DNA of 64,000 nt from an uncultured bacterium (GTDB taxonomy: Bacteria > Pseudomonadota > Gammaproteobacteria > Burkholderiales > Burkholderiaceae_E): contig CAIVPX010000052.1 in NCBI GenBank assembly GCA_903907905.1, positions 1-64,000 on the forward strand. Reading direction: 5' to 3'. Shown one piece after another: positions 1 to 8,098 of the stretch. The notes under the pieces are model-generated. The model saw only the letters and a program-made list of their open reading frames with translations. It ran no database searches and had not been told where the DNA came from. Numbering within the stretch: position 1 is the first letter of the stretch; the number at the start of each line of letters is the position of its first letter. Both the position numbers and the translations under genes were made by a program.

Positions 1-261
1 GGAACCGTATCATCGATGCTCAAGCTACAGGCGAGCCGCTTGCGGCAGTCCATCAGCGAACTCGGCGTCGATGCGCTGGGGCTCGAGGCGCTACGCTGGC
101 ATGGCGATCCTGCCAGCGAGAGCGATCAACTCCTGTCCACCCTGCTCCCCGACTACCTCAACAGCCGCGCCTTCACCATTTTCGGCGGAGCTGCCGAGGT
201 GCAACTTGGCATCATCGCCAAATCGCTCGGTGAGTCACGACCGACGAGCGCTACAAGCTGA
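1..261 (+). CDS. Acyl-CoA dehydrogenase, C-terminal fragment (cut by window edge)
   Basis: The first 261 bases read in frame 1 as the last 86 residues of an acyl-CoA dehydrogenase; the start lies before the window. The tail carries the family's late motif TIFGGAAEVQ followed by helix IIAKSLGE. In characterised relatives this Gly-Gly-x-x-Glu-x-Gln segment lies near the flavin and the end of the protein. Such FAD enzymes introduce the alpha-beta double bond in acyl-CoAs. The stop at 259-261 is followed six bases later by the CoA ligase start, so the genes are probably co-transcribed. The acyl substrate cannot be told from this tail, but the neighbours suggest catabolism of an unusual carboxylic acid rather than housekeeping beta-oxidation. 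Confidence 0.82.
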   Translation, partial: GTVSSMLKLQASRLRQSISELGVDALGLEALRWHGDPASESDQLLSTLLPDYLNSRAFTIFGGAAEVQLGIIAKSLGESRPTSATS

Positions 262-267
262 TCCGGC

Positions 268-1686
268 ATGAATACCATTCCCTACTACTGGCAATCGCTC
301 GACTGGCCGTCACTCATGCGCGACTACCCACCGCCGCCGCACTACGAGCGCAGTCATGGGCAGTTGTCGGCCGATGCGATGCACGCCTTGCAGCAACAAC
401 GGTTTTTGGCCCGTGTCGAGGAAGCCTGGAAGGTTCCGTTTTACCAGCGCCGCTGGCATGCGGCGGGGTTGATGCCCGGCGATATTCGCAGGCTCGAGGA
501 CATCACCCTGATACCCAGTTTCACCAGCGACGACCTCAAGGACGCCATTGCGGACGGGCCGCCTTTCGGCACCCATCACCCGTTCGGGCGCGAAGCGCTT
601 GCCCACCACCCGGTTCGAATCCAGACCAGCGGCGGATCCACGGGTCTCCCAAGGGTCACCCTCTTCAATGCCACCGCCATCGAGGTTCAGGGTATCCAGT
701 CGGCGCGTGCGCTGTATGCGCAGGGAGCGCGGCCGGGTGACGTCATCCAGATCACCTACACATTGGGTCTGCCCAATGCTGGCTGGTGCGCCCACGACGG
801 CATTCACAAGTGGCTGGGGGCATCGCCGCTGGCCACGGGTTCGGGTGCGGTCACGTCCAGTGAACGGCAACTCGAGTACGCGCTCGCCTGGGGCACCGAC
901 TCCTGGTACGCACGTGGCGATTATCTCGCCCGTCTTGCCCAGGTGGCCCACGAAACCGGCTTCGACCTCTCGCGTCTGCGCACGCGCCGGCTTCACTCCT
1001 TCCTGGGAACCGATGAATCCGGACTCATCCGAAAGCAACTCGAGGAGGCCTGGGGCGCGCCGGTCTTCGACAACTACGGCTCGCATGAAATCGGCCATGT
1101 CGCGTTTGACTGCGAGGCACGCGACGGCAAGCACCTGAGCGAGGACACGGTGTACATCGAGTTTTCCGACGTCGATACCGGCGCACCACTCGCCTGGGGC
1201 GAACGCGGCAATCTGGTCGCCACGTCGCTGCACCGGGGCGTGCCTCCCATCATCCGGTACAACCTGCGCGACTGCATGCGCGGCATCGCCCGCGCGCGCT
1301 GTGCCTGTGGGCTTGAGACGCTCAAGCTCTCGACCTTCTTGGGTCGTAGCGATGACATGGTCAAGCTACGAGGCACCAATGTCTACCCGCTGGCATGCCA
1401 GAGCGCGATCGTCCAGGACCCGCGCACCAGCGGCGACTACCTCTGCGTGGCACATTACCGCGGCGAAGGGCTTGCCCGACGCGAGGCCATGACCGTCCGA
1501 ATCGAGCGACGCTCACCCGAGATCGACGCAAAGGCCCTGGAAGATGACATGCGGGACGCGCTACACCGCACGCTGGGCGTCAAGGTCGAGGTCGAGATCG
1601 TCGAGAAGGGCAGTCTCGCCCGCCTCACCGGTCTGGACACTCAGAACAAGGCCAAGCGGCTGCTCGACCTGCGCCGCACCTCATGA
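268..1686 (+). CDS. PaaK-like AMP-forming CoA ligase
   Basis: This 472-residue protein resembles the phenylacetate-CoA ligase branch of the adenylate-forming enzymes, which make acyl-CoA from a carboxylate, ATP and CoA. The phosphate-binding loop is TSGGSTGLPR near residues 120-129. The adenine-binding motif is DNYGSHEIGH near 268-277. The hinge region reads RSDDMVKLRGTNVYP and is followed by a small C-terminal domain. A CxC pair (RCACG) precedes the hinge, as in several PaaK-type ligases. The stop overlaps the start of the next gene, which points to translational coupling. Its place before CoA-transferase-like subunits and after an acyl-CoA dehydrogenase suggests that it activates the carboxylate this cluster degrades. 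The substrate is unknown, and a phenylacetate role is not supported because no paa genes are nearby. Confidence 0.8.
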   Translation: MNTIPYYWQSLDWPSLMRDYPPPPHYERSHGQLSADAMHALQQQRFLARVEEAWKVPFYQRRWHAAGLMPGDIRRLEDITLIPSFTSDDLKDAIADGPPFGTHHPFGREALAHHPVRIQTSGGSTGLPRVTLFNATAIEVQGIQSARALYAQGARPGDVIQITYTLGLPNAGWCAHDGIHKWLGASPLATGSGAVTSSERQLEYALAWGTDSWYARGDYLARLAQVAHETGFDLSRLRTRRLHSFLGTDESGLIRKQLEEAWGAPVFDNYGSHEIGHVAFDCEARDGKHLSEDTVYIEFSDVDTGAPLAWGERGNLVATSLHRGVPPIIRYNLRDCMRGIARARCACGLETLKLSTFLGRSDDMVKLRGTNVYPLACQSAIVQDPRTSGDYLCVAHYRGEGLARREAMTVRIERRSPEIDAKALEDDMRDALHRTLGVKVEVEIVEKGSLARLTGLDTQNKAKRLLDLRRTS

Positions 1687-2516
1687 GAGAACCCATGGAC
1701 AAGACCCTCACACTCAGTGACCTCACACACCTCGCGCGCGAGGCCGAATCGGTCGCCTTCGGCGGGGGCGGGCTCCAACGCAAACCCATGGCCGCTGCCT
1801 GTGCGCTCGCATCGAGCGACATCGAGCCCATGCGGCTGGTCTCGTTTCTGGGCGGACCCGAGACCGATCTGCTGATCGGCGCAGCAAAGGTGCGCCACCT
1901 GAGCTTTGCCTTCGTGGGTTTTGATGCCTATGGTCTGGCGCCCAATTTCCGTCGGGCGCGAGAATCTGGGCAACTGGAGGTGGTGGAGTATTCTGAAGCC
2001 ACGTTATTGACCGCCTTTGACGCTGCGGCCCGCCGCCTACCCTTTCTCCCGACGCGCTTTGCGCTCGGCACTGCGATCACGCGAACTGCCACCAGTCCCT
2101 TTCGTGAATTCGAGTGCCCGGTCAGCGGTGAAACCCTGCTGGCGGTTCCGGCGCTTGCGCCCGGCCTGGCCATCCTCCACGTCAACCTCGCCGACCGTGC
2201 GGGAAACGCGCTCATCCACGGCGATACCTATGGCGATCTGCTCCTCGCCCGAGCCTCGGCCAAGACAGTCCTCACCGCCGAGCGAATCGTTGACGAACTC
2301 CCGCGCCACTCGAAAGACCTCCCCGATTCTGTCGGCCTGCGCTCGACATTCCTGTCGCGCCTCTGGGTCGACGGCGTCGTCGAGTGTCCCGGGGGGGGCG
2401 GTATGACGGCGGTGTTCCCGGAGCGCGCCATTGATCTCGAGGCGGTCCTCAGTTTTCAACGCCAGGCGCTCGACGCTGACTGGCTGGCCCGATTCGCTCG
2501 CGCAGGAGCCCAATGA
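1683..2516 (+). CDS. CoA-transferase-fold subunit A, IpdA-like
   Basis: This 277-residue protein belongs to the glutaconate CoA-transferase subunit A superfamily. Two stretches resemble what I recall of actinobacterial IpdA, a ring-opening hydrolase of steroid catabolism: GGGGLQRKPMA near residues 27-37 and RRLPFLPTRFALGT near 117-130. Residue Glu105, in YSEATLL, lies about where IpdA has its catalytic Glu. The start overlaps the ligase stop, and the stop overlaps the start of subunit B, so the two subunits should be made together as a heteromer. Ordinary glutaconate or 3-oxoadipate CoA-transferase activity remains possible. The IpdA assignment is inference from remembered sequence, whereas membership of the superfamily is clear. 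Confidence 0.78.
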   Translation: MREPMDKTLTLSDLTHLAREAESVAFGGGGLQRKPMAAACALASSDIEPMRLVSFLGGPETDLLIGAAKVRHLSFAFVGFDAYGLAPNFRRARESGQLEVVEYSEATLLTAFDAAARRLPFLPTRFALGTAITRTATSPFREFECPVSGETLLAVPALAPGLAILHVNLADRAGNALIHGDTYGDLLLARASAKTVLTAERIVDELPRHSKDLPDSVGLRSTFLSRLWVDGVVECPGGGGMTAVFPERAIDLEAVLSFQRQALDADWLARFARAGAQ

Positions 2517-3343
2517 TGACCAACGACTGCACCCTCGAGGAGCGGCTGATTGCCCGGATGGCCCGCGAATTCGATGGCGAGTCCATCGGTGTCGGCGCCA
2601 CCATTCTGGGCGATCTGGCCGCCAGGCTCGCCAAAGCGCTTTACGCCCCCGACCTGTTCCTGACCACCGCATCTCGGGCCGCTGCCGATCCCGACGTTCA
2701 TGCCAAGTCGCTCTCCGACGAGTGGGTGCTGTGCGCCACCGCGCGGATGTCGCTCGACTGGGAGCAAATGTTCCAGCTGATTGCTCAAGGCCGATTGCAA
2801 ATTTGGGTGGGCGCCGTGCAGATCGACCAGTATGGCGCCTCGAACATTTCGGTGGTGGGCGATTGGAACCGTCCGACGGTGCAACTGATCGGCGCGAGAG
2901 GCGTTCCCGATGACCTGTGGGGCTGCGAGCACATCTGCTACCACTTGCGCACCCAGACCCGACGCTCTCTCGTTGCCGCAGTGGATTTCGAGTGCGCCTT
3001 CGGTAATCGCGGGGAGCGAACCCGGGTAGGTCGCAAGGCCGCACGGCCTGGACTCGTCGTCACCGACCTGGGCGTGTATGACTTCAATACGCGCGACGGC
3101 CGGATGCAGATCGTGTCGCTGCACCCCGGTGTCGACTTCAATACTGCCCAGGAACGCTGTGGCTTCGAACTGGAGCGGCCTTCCTCGGGCGAGATCCTGG
3201 TGACCCCCGATCCGACTGAGGCGGAACTTCGCTGCATTCGCGAGATCATCGACCCTCGAGGCCTGCGACGGCTTGAGAGTCGTCAGGCCAGCGAGGCAAT
3301 GACCCTCGAACTGTGGCGCGAAGACCTGCCCAAGTCCGTCTGA
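2513..3343 (+). CDS. CoA-transferase-fold subunit B, IpdB-like
   Basis: This 276-residue protein is the partner subunit, starting four bases before the end of subunit A. Segments GAVQIDQYGASNIS, MQIVSLHPGV and IIDPRGLRRLE fit the subunit B family, and the last two resemble IpdB of the steroid C/D-ring pathway. In that enzyme, A and B form a heterotetramer that hydrolyses a cyclic dione-CoA ring instead of transferring CoA. The first two codons are both ATG; either could serve as start. The gene is followed after 36 bases by a Bug receptor with its own strong ribosome binding site. Substrate and hydrolase-versus-transferase activity cannot be settled from sequence reading alone. Confidence 0.78.
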   Translation: MMTNDCTLEERLIARMAREFDGESIGVGATILGDLAARLAKALYAPDLFLTTASRAAADPDVHAKSLSDEWVLCATARMSLDWEQMFQLIAQGRLQIWVGAVQIDQYGASNISVVGDWNRPTVQLIGARGVPDDLWGCEHICYHLRTQTRRSLVAAVDFECAFGNRGERTRVGRKAARPGLVVTDLGVYDFNTRDGRMQIVSLHPGVDFNTAQERCGFELERPSSGEILVTPDPTEAELRCIREIIDPRGLRRLESRQASEAMTLELWREDLPKSV

Positions 3344-3379
3344 CCTGTTTGGCCAATTCATCCATGAAGGAGTCTTGAT

Positions 3380-4378
3380 ATGGCACGGTTGTTCGCGCGC
3401 TCGATCGAATCCCTGTTCTGTTCTGCGGCCCTGTTGGCCTTAGGGCTCATGCTTTCGCCAGACAGCCACGCGCAGCCGGCTCAATGGCCTGCCCGACCGG
3501 TCCGCATCGTGGTGCCCTTTCCACCAGGCGGTACCGCTGATATCGCCGCGCGGGCCATCGGCGAGGAGATGTCACGATCCATCGGCGAACCGGTGGTGGT
3601 GGAGAACAAGCCAGGCGCCAACACCAACATCGGATCGGCCATCGTCGCACGCGCGCCCGGTGACGGTCACACACTCCTGATGGCCAGCACCTCCGTCGCC
3701 ACCAACCCAAGTCTCTACAAGTCGCTCGACTACGACACCGCACGCGACCTGGTGGGCGTTCATCAGGTCATCGAAGTGCCGCTAGTCATGGCTATGTTCC
3801 CCGCCTCCGCCGGCCGTGACATCAGCGACCTGATTCGAAGGGTCAAGGCATCTGGCAAGCCCCTGAACTGCGGTTCTAGCGGTAACGGTTCACTGGCCCA
3901 CCTTTCCTGTGTCCTGCTCAAGAACCGGACCGGCATGGACGTCCAGCATGTGCCCTATAAAGGCGGGGCACCCATGATTGCCGACCTCATCGGCGGTCAG
4001 GTGGATGTCGCCTTTGACACGCCCGCGGCCGTGCTGCCGAATACGCAGGCGGGACGCTTGCGCGCGCTCGCCACTACCGGCTCTGCGCGAATCGACTCGT
4101 TCTCCGAGACACCGACGATGCTGGAATCCGGGGTGAGCGGATTCGAGGTCGTCTGGTGGGCTGGCCTGCTGGCACCCTCCAGCACGCCAGCACCCTTGAT
4201 CGCCCGCCTGCATGCCGAGATCAGCAAAGCACTTCACTCGCCTCAGGTGGTCGCGCGTTTCGCCAAGCTTGGGATCGTGGCATCCCGCGCCAGTCAGGCT
4301 GACTTTGCGGCGCGTATCCGAGCCGACATCGAGACCTACTCGTCCGTAGTTCGCAGCGCCGGCCTTTCAATCGACTGA
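3380..4378 (+). CDS. Bug-family (TctC) periplasmic solute-binding protein
   Basis: This 332-residue protein starts with a signal peptide: a hydrophobic stretch SAALLALGLML, then a likely cleavage after SHA. The mature start has the Bug signature WPARPVRIVVPFPPGG, followed by TADIAAR. Other family marks are ENKPGANTNIGS, HVPYKGGAPMIADLIGGQVD and the C-terminal SQADFAARIRADIE. Bug proteins bind carboxylates or amides in the periplasm, sometimes for a tripartite tricarboxylate transporter and often without an adjacent permease. No tctA or tctB is visible here. An AAGGAG ribosome binding site precedes the ATG. Placement at the end of the ligase/CoA-transferase genes suggests capture of the substrate that the cluster degrades. 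Confidence 0.9.
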   Translation: MARLFARSIESLFCSAALLALGLMLSPDSHAQPAQWPARPVRIVVPFPPGGTADIAARAIGEEMSRSIGEPVVVENKPGANTNIGSAIVARAPGDGHTLLMASTSVATNPSLYKSLDYDTARDLVGVHQVIEVPLVMAMFPASAGRDISDLIRRVKASGKPLNCGSSGNGSLAHLSCVLLKNRTGMDVQHVPYKGGAPMIADLIGGQVDVAFDTPAAVLPNTQAGRLRALATTGSARIDSFSETPTMLESGVSGFEVVWWAGLLAPSSTPAPLIARLHAEISKALHSPQVVARFAKLGIVASRASQADFAARIRADIETYSSVVRSAGLSID

Positions 4379-4383
4379 GCAAG

Positions 4384-4406
4384 CGCGAGCCAGTCAGCGG
4401 CTCGCG
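4384..4406. terminator. Inverted repeat between converging genes
   Basis: A perfect 8-bp stem (CGCGAGCC / GGCTCGCG) with a 7-base loop spans the 3' ends of the Bug receptor (+) and the TDT transporter (-), which converge here. No T-run follows on either strand, so it is not a textbook intrinsic terminator, but its position fits a bidirectional transcript-end hairpin. It overlaps the last codons of the transporter. Confidence 0.4.
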
Positions 4407-5413
4407 GTCACGCTCGTAGCCTGCGGTGGCGGGGCCCCTGCGGGCTCGGGCACGAGCAACTCCCGCCGGAGCAGTCCCCGCAGGGTAAGCACACTCAGCC
4501 CGATGATGACCAGCGTCGCGAGCCCCAGAGCGAGCAGCGAAAATGTCCTCAGGATGGGGTGCTCGACTGCCAGTCGAAGGGTCAGCGCCGCGTAAGCCGC
4601 CAGCGGAAAGGACAGGGCCCACAGGGGCATGCCAAAGCCGCTCCGAATGATCCGGGGTAGCAGCCTCAGCGACGCCGCCAGAAAGCAGGTGGCGATCCCC
4701 AAGGCGCCCAGTGCTACCGACCCCGGCCCCCCCAGATTGAGTACAGCCACCCCGATGACAGCCGCAGGCGCCACCGAAATGAACCAGGTCGCAAGCAAGC
4801 GTTCGGGCAAGGCCTGAGAGGCCGTACGGGTCAGAATCAGTGCCAGCACGACCGGCCATGCAAAGGTGCCGATGCCCATGAAGGCAATTCCCAAGGCGGT
4901 CTGATCAAACGTGGCCGCACCGAGTGGCACCACCACATTGCCCACGATGGGAATGAACACCACGGGCGTCATCGCAGCCCAGTTGAGGCCCTCGCGCAGC
5001 CATCGGTCGATCACCCAGACGGTCACCAGAAACTCGGCCCCCACCGCGCCCAACCAAAGGCCACTGAGCAGCCCGCCGCCCAGCCCGAGGCCCGCCAGCA
5101 GCGTACACAGCAGCATGAGCGAGACGGGACAGGCCGCCAGAAAGGCGTGCCGCACCGGATGGCGCAACTCTTCGAGGAGCGCCGCACGGTGGCGGGCCAA
5201 CCGAAGGACCGACGCCACAAGCACTAATCCGAACGCGATGCACGCCAGGCTGGCGGCGCCATAAGCTGCAAGGCTTGCGGTCTCGCCCAACAGCGGCTGA
5301 GCCCGAAGCCAGGCCAGGCCCAGTCCCGACCATCCCATGACCACCGCGAACCACTGCAGGCCGAGAAAACGAATGCCATGTGCCGGAGCGATGGACGAGC
5401 GGTTCGCTTGCAT
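4394..5413 (-). CDS. TDT / SLAC1-type membrane transporter (TehA-like)
   Basis: The start at 5413 gives 339 residues and is chosen because GGAGG lies 7 bases upstream; an ATG 24 bases earlier lacks that support. About ten hydrophobic helices are visible, for example WFAVVMGWSGLGLAWL near the N-terminus, with the mid-protein segment MTPVVFIPIVGNVVVPLGA. This matches the tellurite-resistance/dicarboxylate (TDT) family that includes TehA, Mae1 and SLAC1 anion channels. The N-terminal F-x-x-V-M-G-x-x-G-L-G-x-x-W pattern is typical. The substrate could be an organic acid or a small anion. An XRE regulator is transcribed divergently from only 23 bases away and is the obvious candidate regulator. 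Confidence 0.82.
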   Translation of the reverse strand: MQANRSSIAPAHGIRFLGLQWFAVVMGWSGLGLAWLRAQPLLGETASLAAYGAASLACIAFGLVLVASVLRLARHRAALLEELRHPVRHAFLAACPVSLMLLCTLLAGLGLGGGLLSGLWLGAVGAEFLVTVWVIDRWLREGLNWAAMTPVVFIPIVGNVVVPLGAATFDQTALGIAFMGIGTFAWPVVLALILTRTASQALPERLLATWFISVAPAAVIGVAVLNLGGPGSVALGALGIATCFLAASLRLLPRIIRSGFGMPLWALSFPLAAYAALTLRLAVEHPILRTFSLLALGLATLVIIGLSVLTLRGLLRRELLVPEPAGAPPPQATSVTASR

Positions 5414-5420
5414 GGTGCTT

Positions 5421-5430
5421 CCTCCAGGAG
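5421..5430. promoter_or_regulatory. Self-complementary ribosome binding site shared by divergent genes
   Basis: The ten bases CCTCCAGGAG read as CTCCTGGAGG on the other strand. AGGAG serves the rightward XRE gene (ATG at 5437) and GGAGG serves the leftward transporter (ATG at 5413). The whole intergenic region is only 23 bp, so both promoters must lie inside the opposite coding sequence. Confidence 0.6.
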
Positions 5431-5436
5431 TGTTCA

Positions 5437-6279
5437 ATGAAAGCCAGCGAGTTGCTGACCACGACCCTCAAACGGACGCTGAAGGCCCAGGGCATGACGT
5501 ATGCAGCGCTTGCCCAGCGCCTCGGTATTTCGGAGGCCACCGTGAAACGCATGTTTGCGCGCGGCAAGTTTGACCTTCAGCGACTTGACCAGGTCGTCGC
5601 CGCGATCGGCTGCGACCTGCACGATCTGCTCAGAATGATTCCGCGCGCTGAGCGATTGCTCGAATCGCTCACCTGGGAGCAAGAGGCCGACATCGTCAAG
5701 GATCCCTGCCTGTTTACCGTGGCCGTCTGCGCCCTTCATCTGCTGAGCGCCGATGAAATGCGCGGCATCTACCGGATCAGCCCGGCCGAGTGCGTGCGTT
5801 GCCTGATGCGACTCGACCGGATCGGCTTTCTCACGGTGCTGGCCAATGACACCTACCGTCTGCGGATTGCACGGACCTTTCGCTGGTTGCCCGATGGCCC
5901 GATTCTTCGATGCTTCAGGGCACAAGCGGAGGAGTTTCTCGATCACGACTTCGCGGGGCCGGGCGAGTGCGTGGGCGTGGTGAACGTGCGCCTGTCCAAC
6001 GAACACCGGCTCGCGCTGCTGGAGCGCGCCCGCCAACTGGCCAGCGAATACTCGGATGTGCACAACCAGGATGCGTCGCTGCCCTTGGCCCGGCGCCATC
6101 CGATGAGTCTGCTCATTGCCGTACGAAGCTGGGAGCCACAATTCATGAGATCGCTGCGGCGCCTGGACGACGCAAGCCTGGCACGTTGGCTCAAATCGAA
6201 CGCCGCCGGCAACCCACCGACGCACCCATCTGCCCGCCCGGGCAAGCCGCAGCGGGCGACCGCGCAAGCCGGGCGCTGA
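5437..6279 (+). CDS. XRE-family helix-turn-helix transcriptional regulator
   Basis: Starting at 5437, with AGGAG six bases upstream, this gives 280 residues. Residues 5-60 form an XRE/Cro HTH: KAQGMTYAALAQRLGIS, then EATVKRMFARGKFDLQRL. The pattern YAALAQRLGISEATVKRMF is a clear helix-turn-helix with recognition helix EATVKRM. The remainder, about 220 residues, is soluble. Segment ECVRCLMRLDRIGFL looks like a second small helical unit, but I recognise no ligand domain. Transcription diverges from the TDT transporter with a 23-bp gap, so it probably controls that gene and itself. The last 30 residues are rich in Pro, Arg and Ala and look disordered. Confidence 0.85.
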   Translation: MKASELLTTTLKRTLKAQGMTYAALAQRLGISEATVKRMFARGKFDLQRLDQVVAAIGCDLHDLLRMIPRAERLLESLTWEQEADIVKDPCLFTVAVCALHLLSADEMRGIYRISPAECVRCLMRLDRIGFLTVLANDTYRLRIARTFRWLPDGPILRCFRAQAEEFLDHDFAGPGECVGVVNVRLSNEHRLALLERARQLASEYSDVHNQDASLPLARRHPMSLLIAVRSWEPQFMRSLRRLDDASLARWLKSNAAGNPPTHPSARPGKPQRATAQAGR

Positions 6280-6298
6280 AACGGCGCTTGCGCACCCT

Positions 6299-6637
6299 TC
6301 AGCGATTGTGGCTCAGTTTGCCCGGCAAGCCGGCATAGTAGGCGGCAAGATTGTCGATGTCCGCACGCGACAACGCCTTGGCCTGAGCGGCCATGATGGC
6401 GTTCTTGCGGGCGTCGCTTTGGTAATCGCGCAAGACCCGCACAAGATAGTCCTCATGCTGGCCGGCGAGTTTCGGATAAGAGGGGTCAATCGGTGTGTTG
6501 CCGTCCTTGCCGTGGCAAGCCGCGCAAACCTGGTCAGCCTTTTCTTTACCCTTCGAGGCGTCGCCGGCGAGGGCCGACCCCAGAGCGCCAGCCGTCAGCA
6601 CCACGGCTGCGAGCGTCTGCGCGAGCATTCTGTTCAT
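6299..6637 (-). CDS. Small periplasmic cytochrome c (c553/c4-like)
   Basis: Start 6637 is chosen for its AGGAG upstream and for the signal peptide that begins there (MNRMLAQTLAAVVLTAGALG, cleavage near ALA). The 112-residue precursor has one haem-binding CAACH motif followed by GKDGN, and a C-terminal IDNLAAYYAGL helix typical of class I cytochromes. Met in MAAQAKAL is a candidate sixth haem ligand. It is a soluble periplasmic electron carrier. It lies 65 bases downstream of a second cytochrome c on the same strand, so the two are probably a dicistron and could be carriers for terminal oxidases or another respiratory enzyme. Confidence 0.85.
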   Translation of the reverse strand: MNRMLAQTLAAVVLTAGALGSALAGDASKGKEKADQVCAACHGKDGNTPIDPSYPKLAGQHEDYLVRVLRDYQSDARKNAIMAAQAKALSRADIDNLAAYYAGLPGKLSHNR

Positions 6638-6702
6638 CTGAATCTCCTGAAACACTTCAATTCCGGCGTCGCTGCGCCACAGGCAGCGGGCCATCGTCGC
6701 GA

Positions 6703-7029
6703 TCAGCGTGCGGCGTAGTACGCGGCCAGATCGGCGATATCCTGATCCGACAGGCCGGCTGCGATACCGCGCATGGTGGGGTGACTGCGGTCCCCCTTGC
6801 GGTAGGCCTGCAGGGAGGCTTCGATATACGCCCCAGACTGACCCGAAATCATGGGAACTCGGTAGACGCTGGGAAACGACGCCTTGTAGCCCGGGATGGC
6901 GTGGCAGCCGATGCACATCGAGATTTTCTTGGCGCCTGCGGCGGCGTCGCCCTTAGGCGCTGCGCCCTGAGCGAACGAGGCAAGCGGAATGACCGCCAGC
7001 ATGGCGGCTGCGAGTGTTGTTTTGATCAT
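6703..7029 (-). CDS. Small periplasmic cytochrome c
   Basis: This 108-residue precursor has a signal peptide (MIKTTLAAAMLAVIPLASFAQG), a single CIGCH haem site, and Met in HPTMRGIAAGLS as the likely axial ligand. The C-terminal helix IADLAAYYAAR matches that of the neighbouring cytochrome, so the pair probably arose by duplication. In cytochrome c4 two such domains are fused; here they are separate proteins. A good sigma-70 type promoter lies upstream at 7108-7136. The divergent MoxR-like gene starts 160 bases away. Confidence 0.86.
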   Translation of the reverse strand: MIKTTLAAAMLAVIPLASFAQGAAPKGDAAAGAKKISMCIGCHAIPGYKASFPSVYRVPMISGQSGAYIEASLQAYRKGDRSHPTMRGIAAGLSDQDIADLAAYYAAR

Positions 7030-7107
7030 GGTCCCTGTCAGAGCTTGGGGACTCGCTGAGGACGGATACCCGGCTCCCAGCGCCTCCGGTGTTTTAAGTG
7101 CCCGAAC

Positions 7108-7136
7108 ATTCTAGCCGAGCCGACGCCCCTCGCCAA
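7108..7136 (-). promoter_or_regulatory. Candidate sigma-70 promoter of the cytochrome c pair
   Basis: Read on the minus strand, TTGGCG (7131-7136) is followed after exactly 17 bases by TAGAAT (7108-7113), about 80 bases upstream of the cytochrome start. On the plus strand TATACT at 7151-7156 could be a -10 for the MoxR gene, but I see no good -35 for it. Confidence 0.5.
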
Positions 7137-7188
7137 GCCGCGTCAGCCCTTATACTCGGCGCTTCTTCCTGACCACGGGATTCGCCCC

Positions 7189-8031
7189 ATGCGCTTTGAA
7201 GGCACCGACAGTTACGTCGCCACCGACGACCTCAAGCTTGCGGTCAACGCCGCGATCACCCTGCAGCGGCCCTTGCTCATCAAGGGCGAGCCGGGCACCG
7301 GCAAAACCATGCTTGCGGAAGAAGTGGCCCGAGGGCTGGGCATGCCCCTGCTCCAATGGCACATCAAATCAACGACCAAGGCCCAGCAGGGGCTCTACGA
7401 ATACGACGCAGTGTCGCGTCTGCGCGATTCGCAACTCGGCGACGAGCGGGTGAAGGACATCCACAACTACATCGTCAAGGGCGTCCTGTGGCAGGCCTTC
7501 GAGGCGGATCAGCCGGTGGTGCTGCTGATCGATGAAATCGATAAAGCCGATATCGAGTTTCCGAACGACCTGCTGCGCGAGATCGACCGGATGGAGTTTC
7601 ATGTCTATGAAACACGTCAGCTGATTCGCGCCAGGCACCGGCCGGTGGTGGTGATCACCTCCAACAACGAGAAGGAATTGCCCGACGCGTTTCTGCGTCG
7701 GTGCTTCTTTCACTACATCAAGTTCCCCGACCGCGACACCATGCAGCGCATCGTGGACGTGCACTACCCGGACATCAAGAAAACCCTACTGGCCCAGGCG
7801 CTGGAGTCGTTCTTTCAGATCCGTGACCTGCCGGGGCTCAAGAAAAAGCCCTCTACCTCTGAGCTGCTCGACTGGCTGAAACTTTTGCTGGCCGAAGATA
7901 TTCCACCCGAGGCGCTGCGCTCACAGGACAACAAGGCGGTCATCCCCCCGCTGCACGGCGCGCTGCTGAAAAACGAACAGGACGTGCATCTATTCGAGCG
8001 CCTGATCTTCATGGCGCGCCACAACCGCTGA
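7189..8031 (+). CDS. MoxR-family AAA+ ATPase
   Basis: This 280-residue single-domain AAA+ ATPase has Walker A GEPGTGKT at residues 33-40, Walker B VVLLIDEIDKAD around 107-118, and sensor-1/arginine-finger region ITSNNEKELPDAFLRRC. MoxR ATPases act as chaperones, often inserting metal cofactors, together with a von Willebrand-type partner. The next gene, 67 bases downstream, encodes such a partner, so they form a standard MoxR/CoxE-like pair. Which client enzyme they mature is not visible in the window; the neighbouring cytochromes hint at a respiratory or metal-enzyme client, but this is only inference. Confidence 0.9.
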   Translation: MRFEGTDSYVATDDLKLAVNAAITLQRPLLIKGEPGTGKTMLAEEVARGLGMPLLQWHIKSTTKAQQGLYEYDAVSRLRDSQLGDERVKDIHNYIVKGVLWQAFEADQPVVLLIDEIDKADIEFPNDLLREIDRMEFHVYETRQLIRARHRPVVVITSNNEKELPDAFLRRCFFHYIKFPDRDTMQRIVDVHYPDIKKTLLAQALESFFQIRDLPGLKKKPSTSELLDWLKLLLAEDIPPEALRSQDNKAVIPPLHGALLKNEQDVHLFERLIFMARHNR

Positions 8032-8098
8032 GCCATCCGTTCAATCGCTCAAGGCCCCGCGCCTGCCGGCCCCGTCGCCGACCTGTGGAGACCGCCCC

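Noticed and set aside
310-1233. 307-residue minus-strand open frame
   Set aside because: It is antisense to the CoA ligase, whose motifs are clear.
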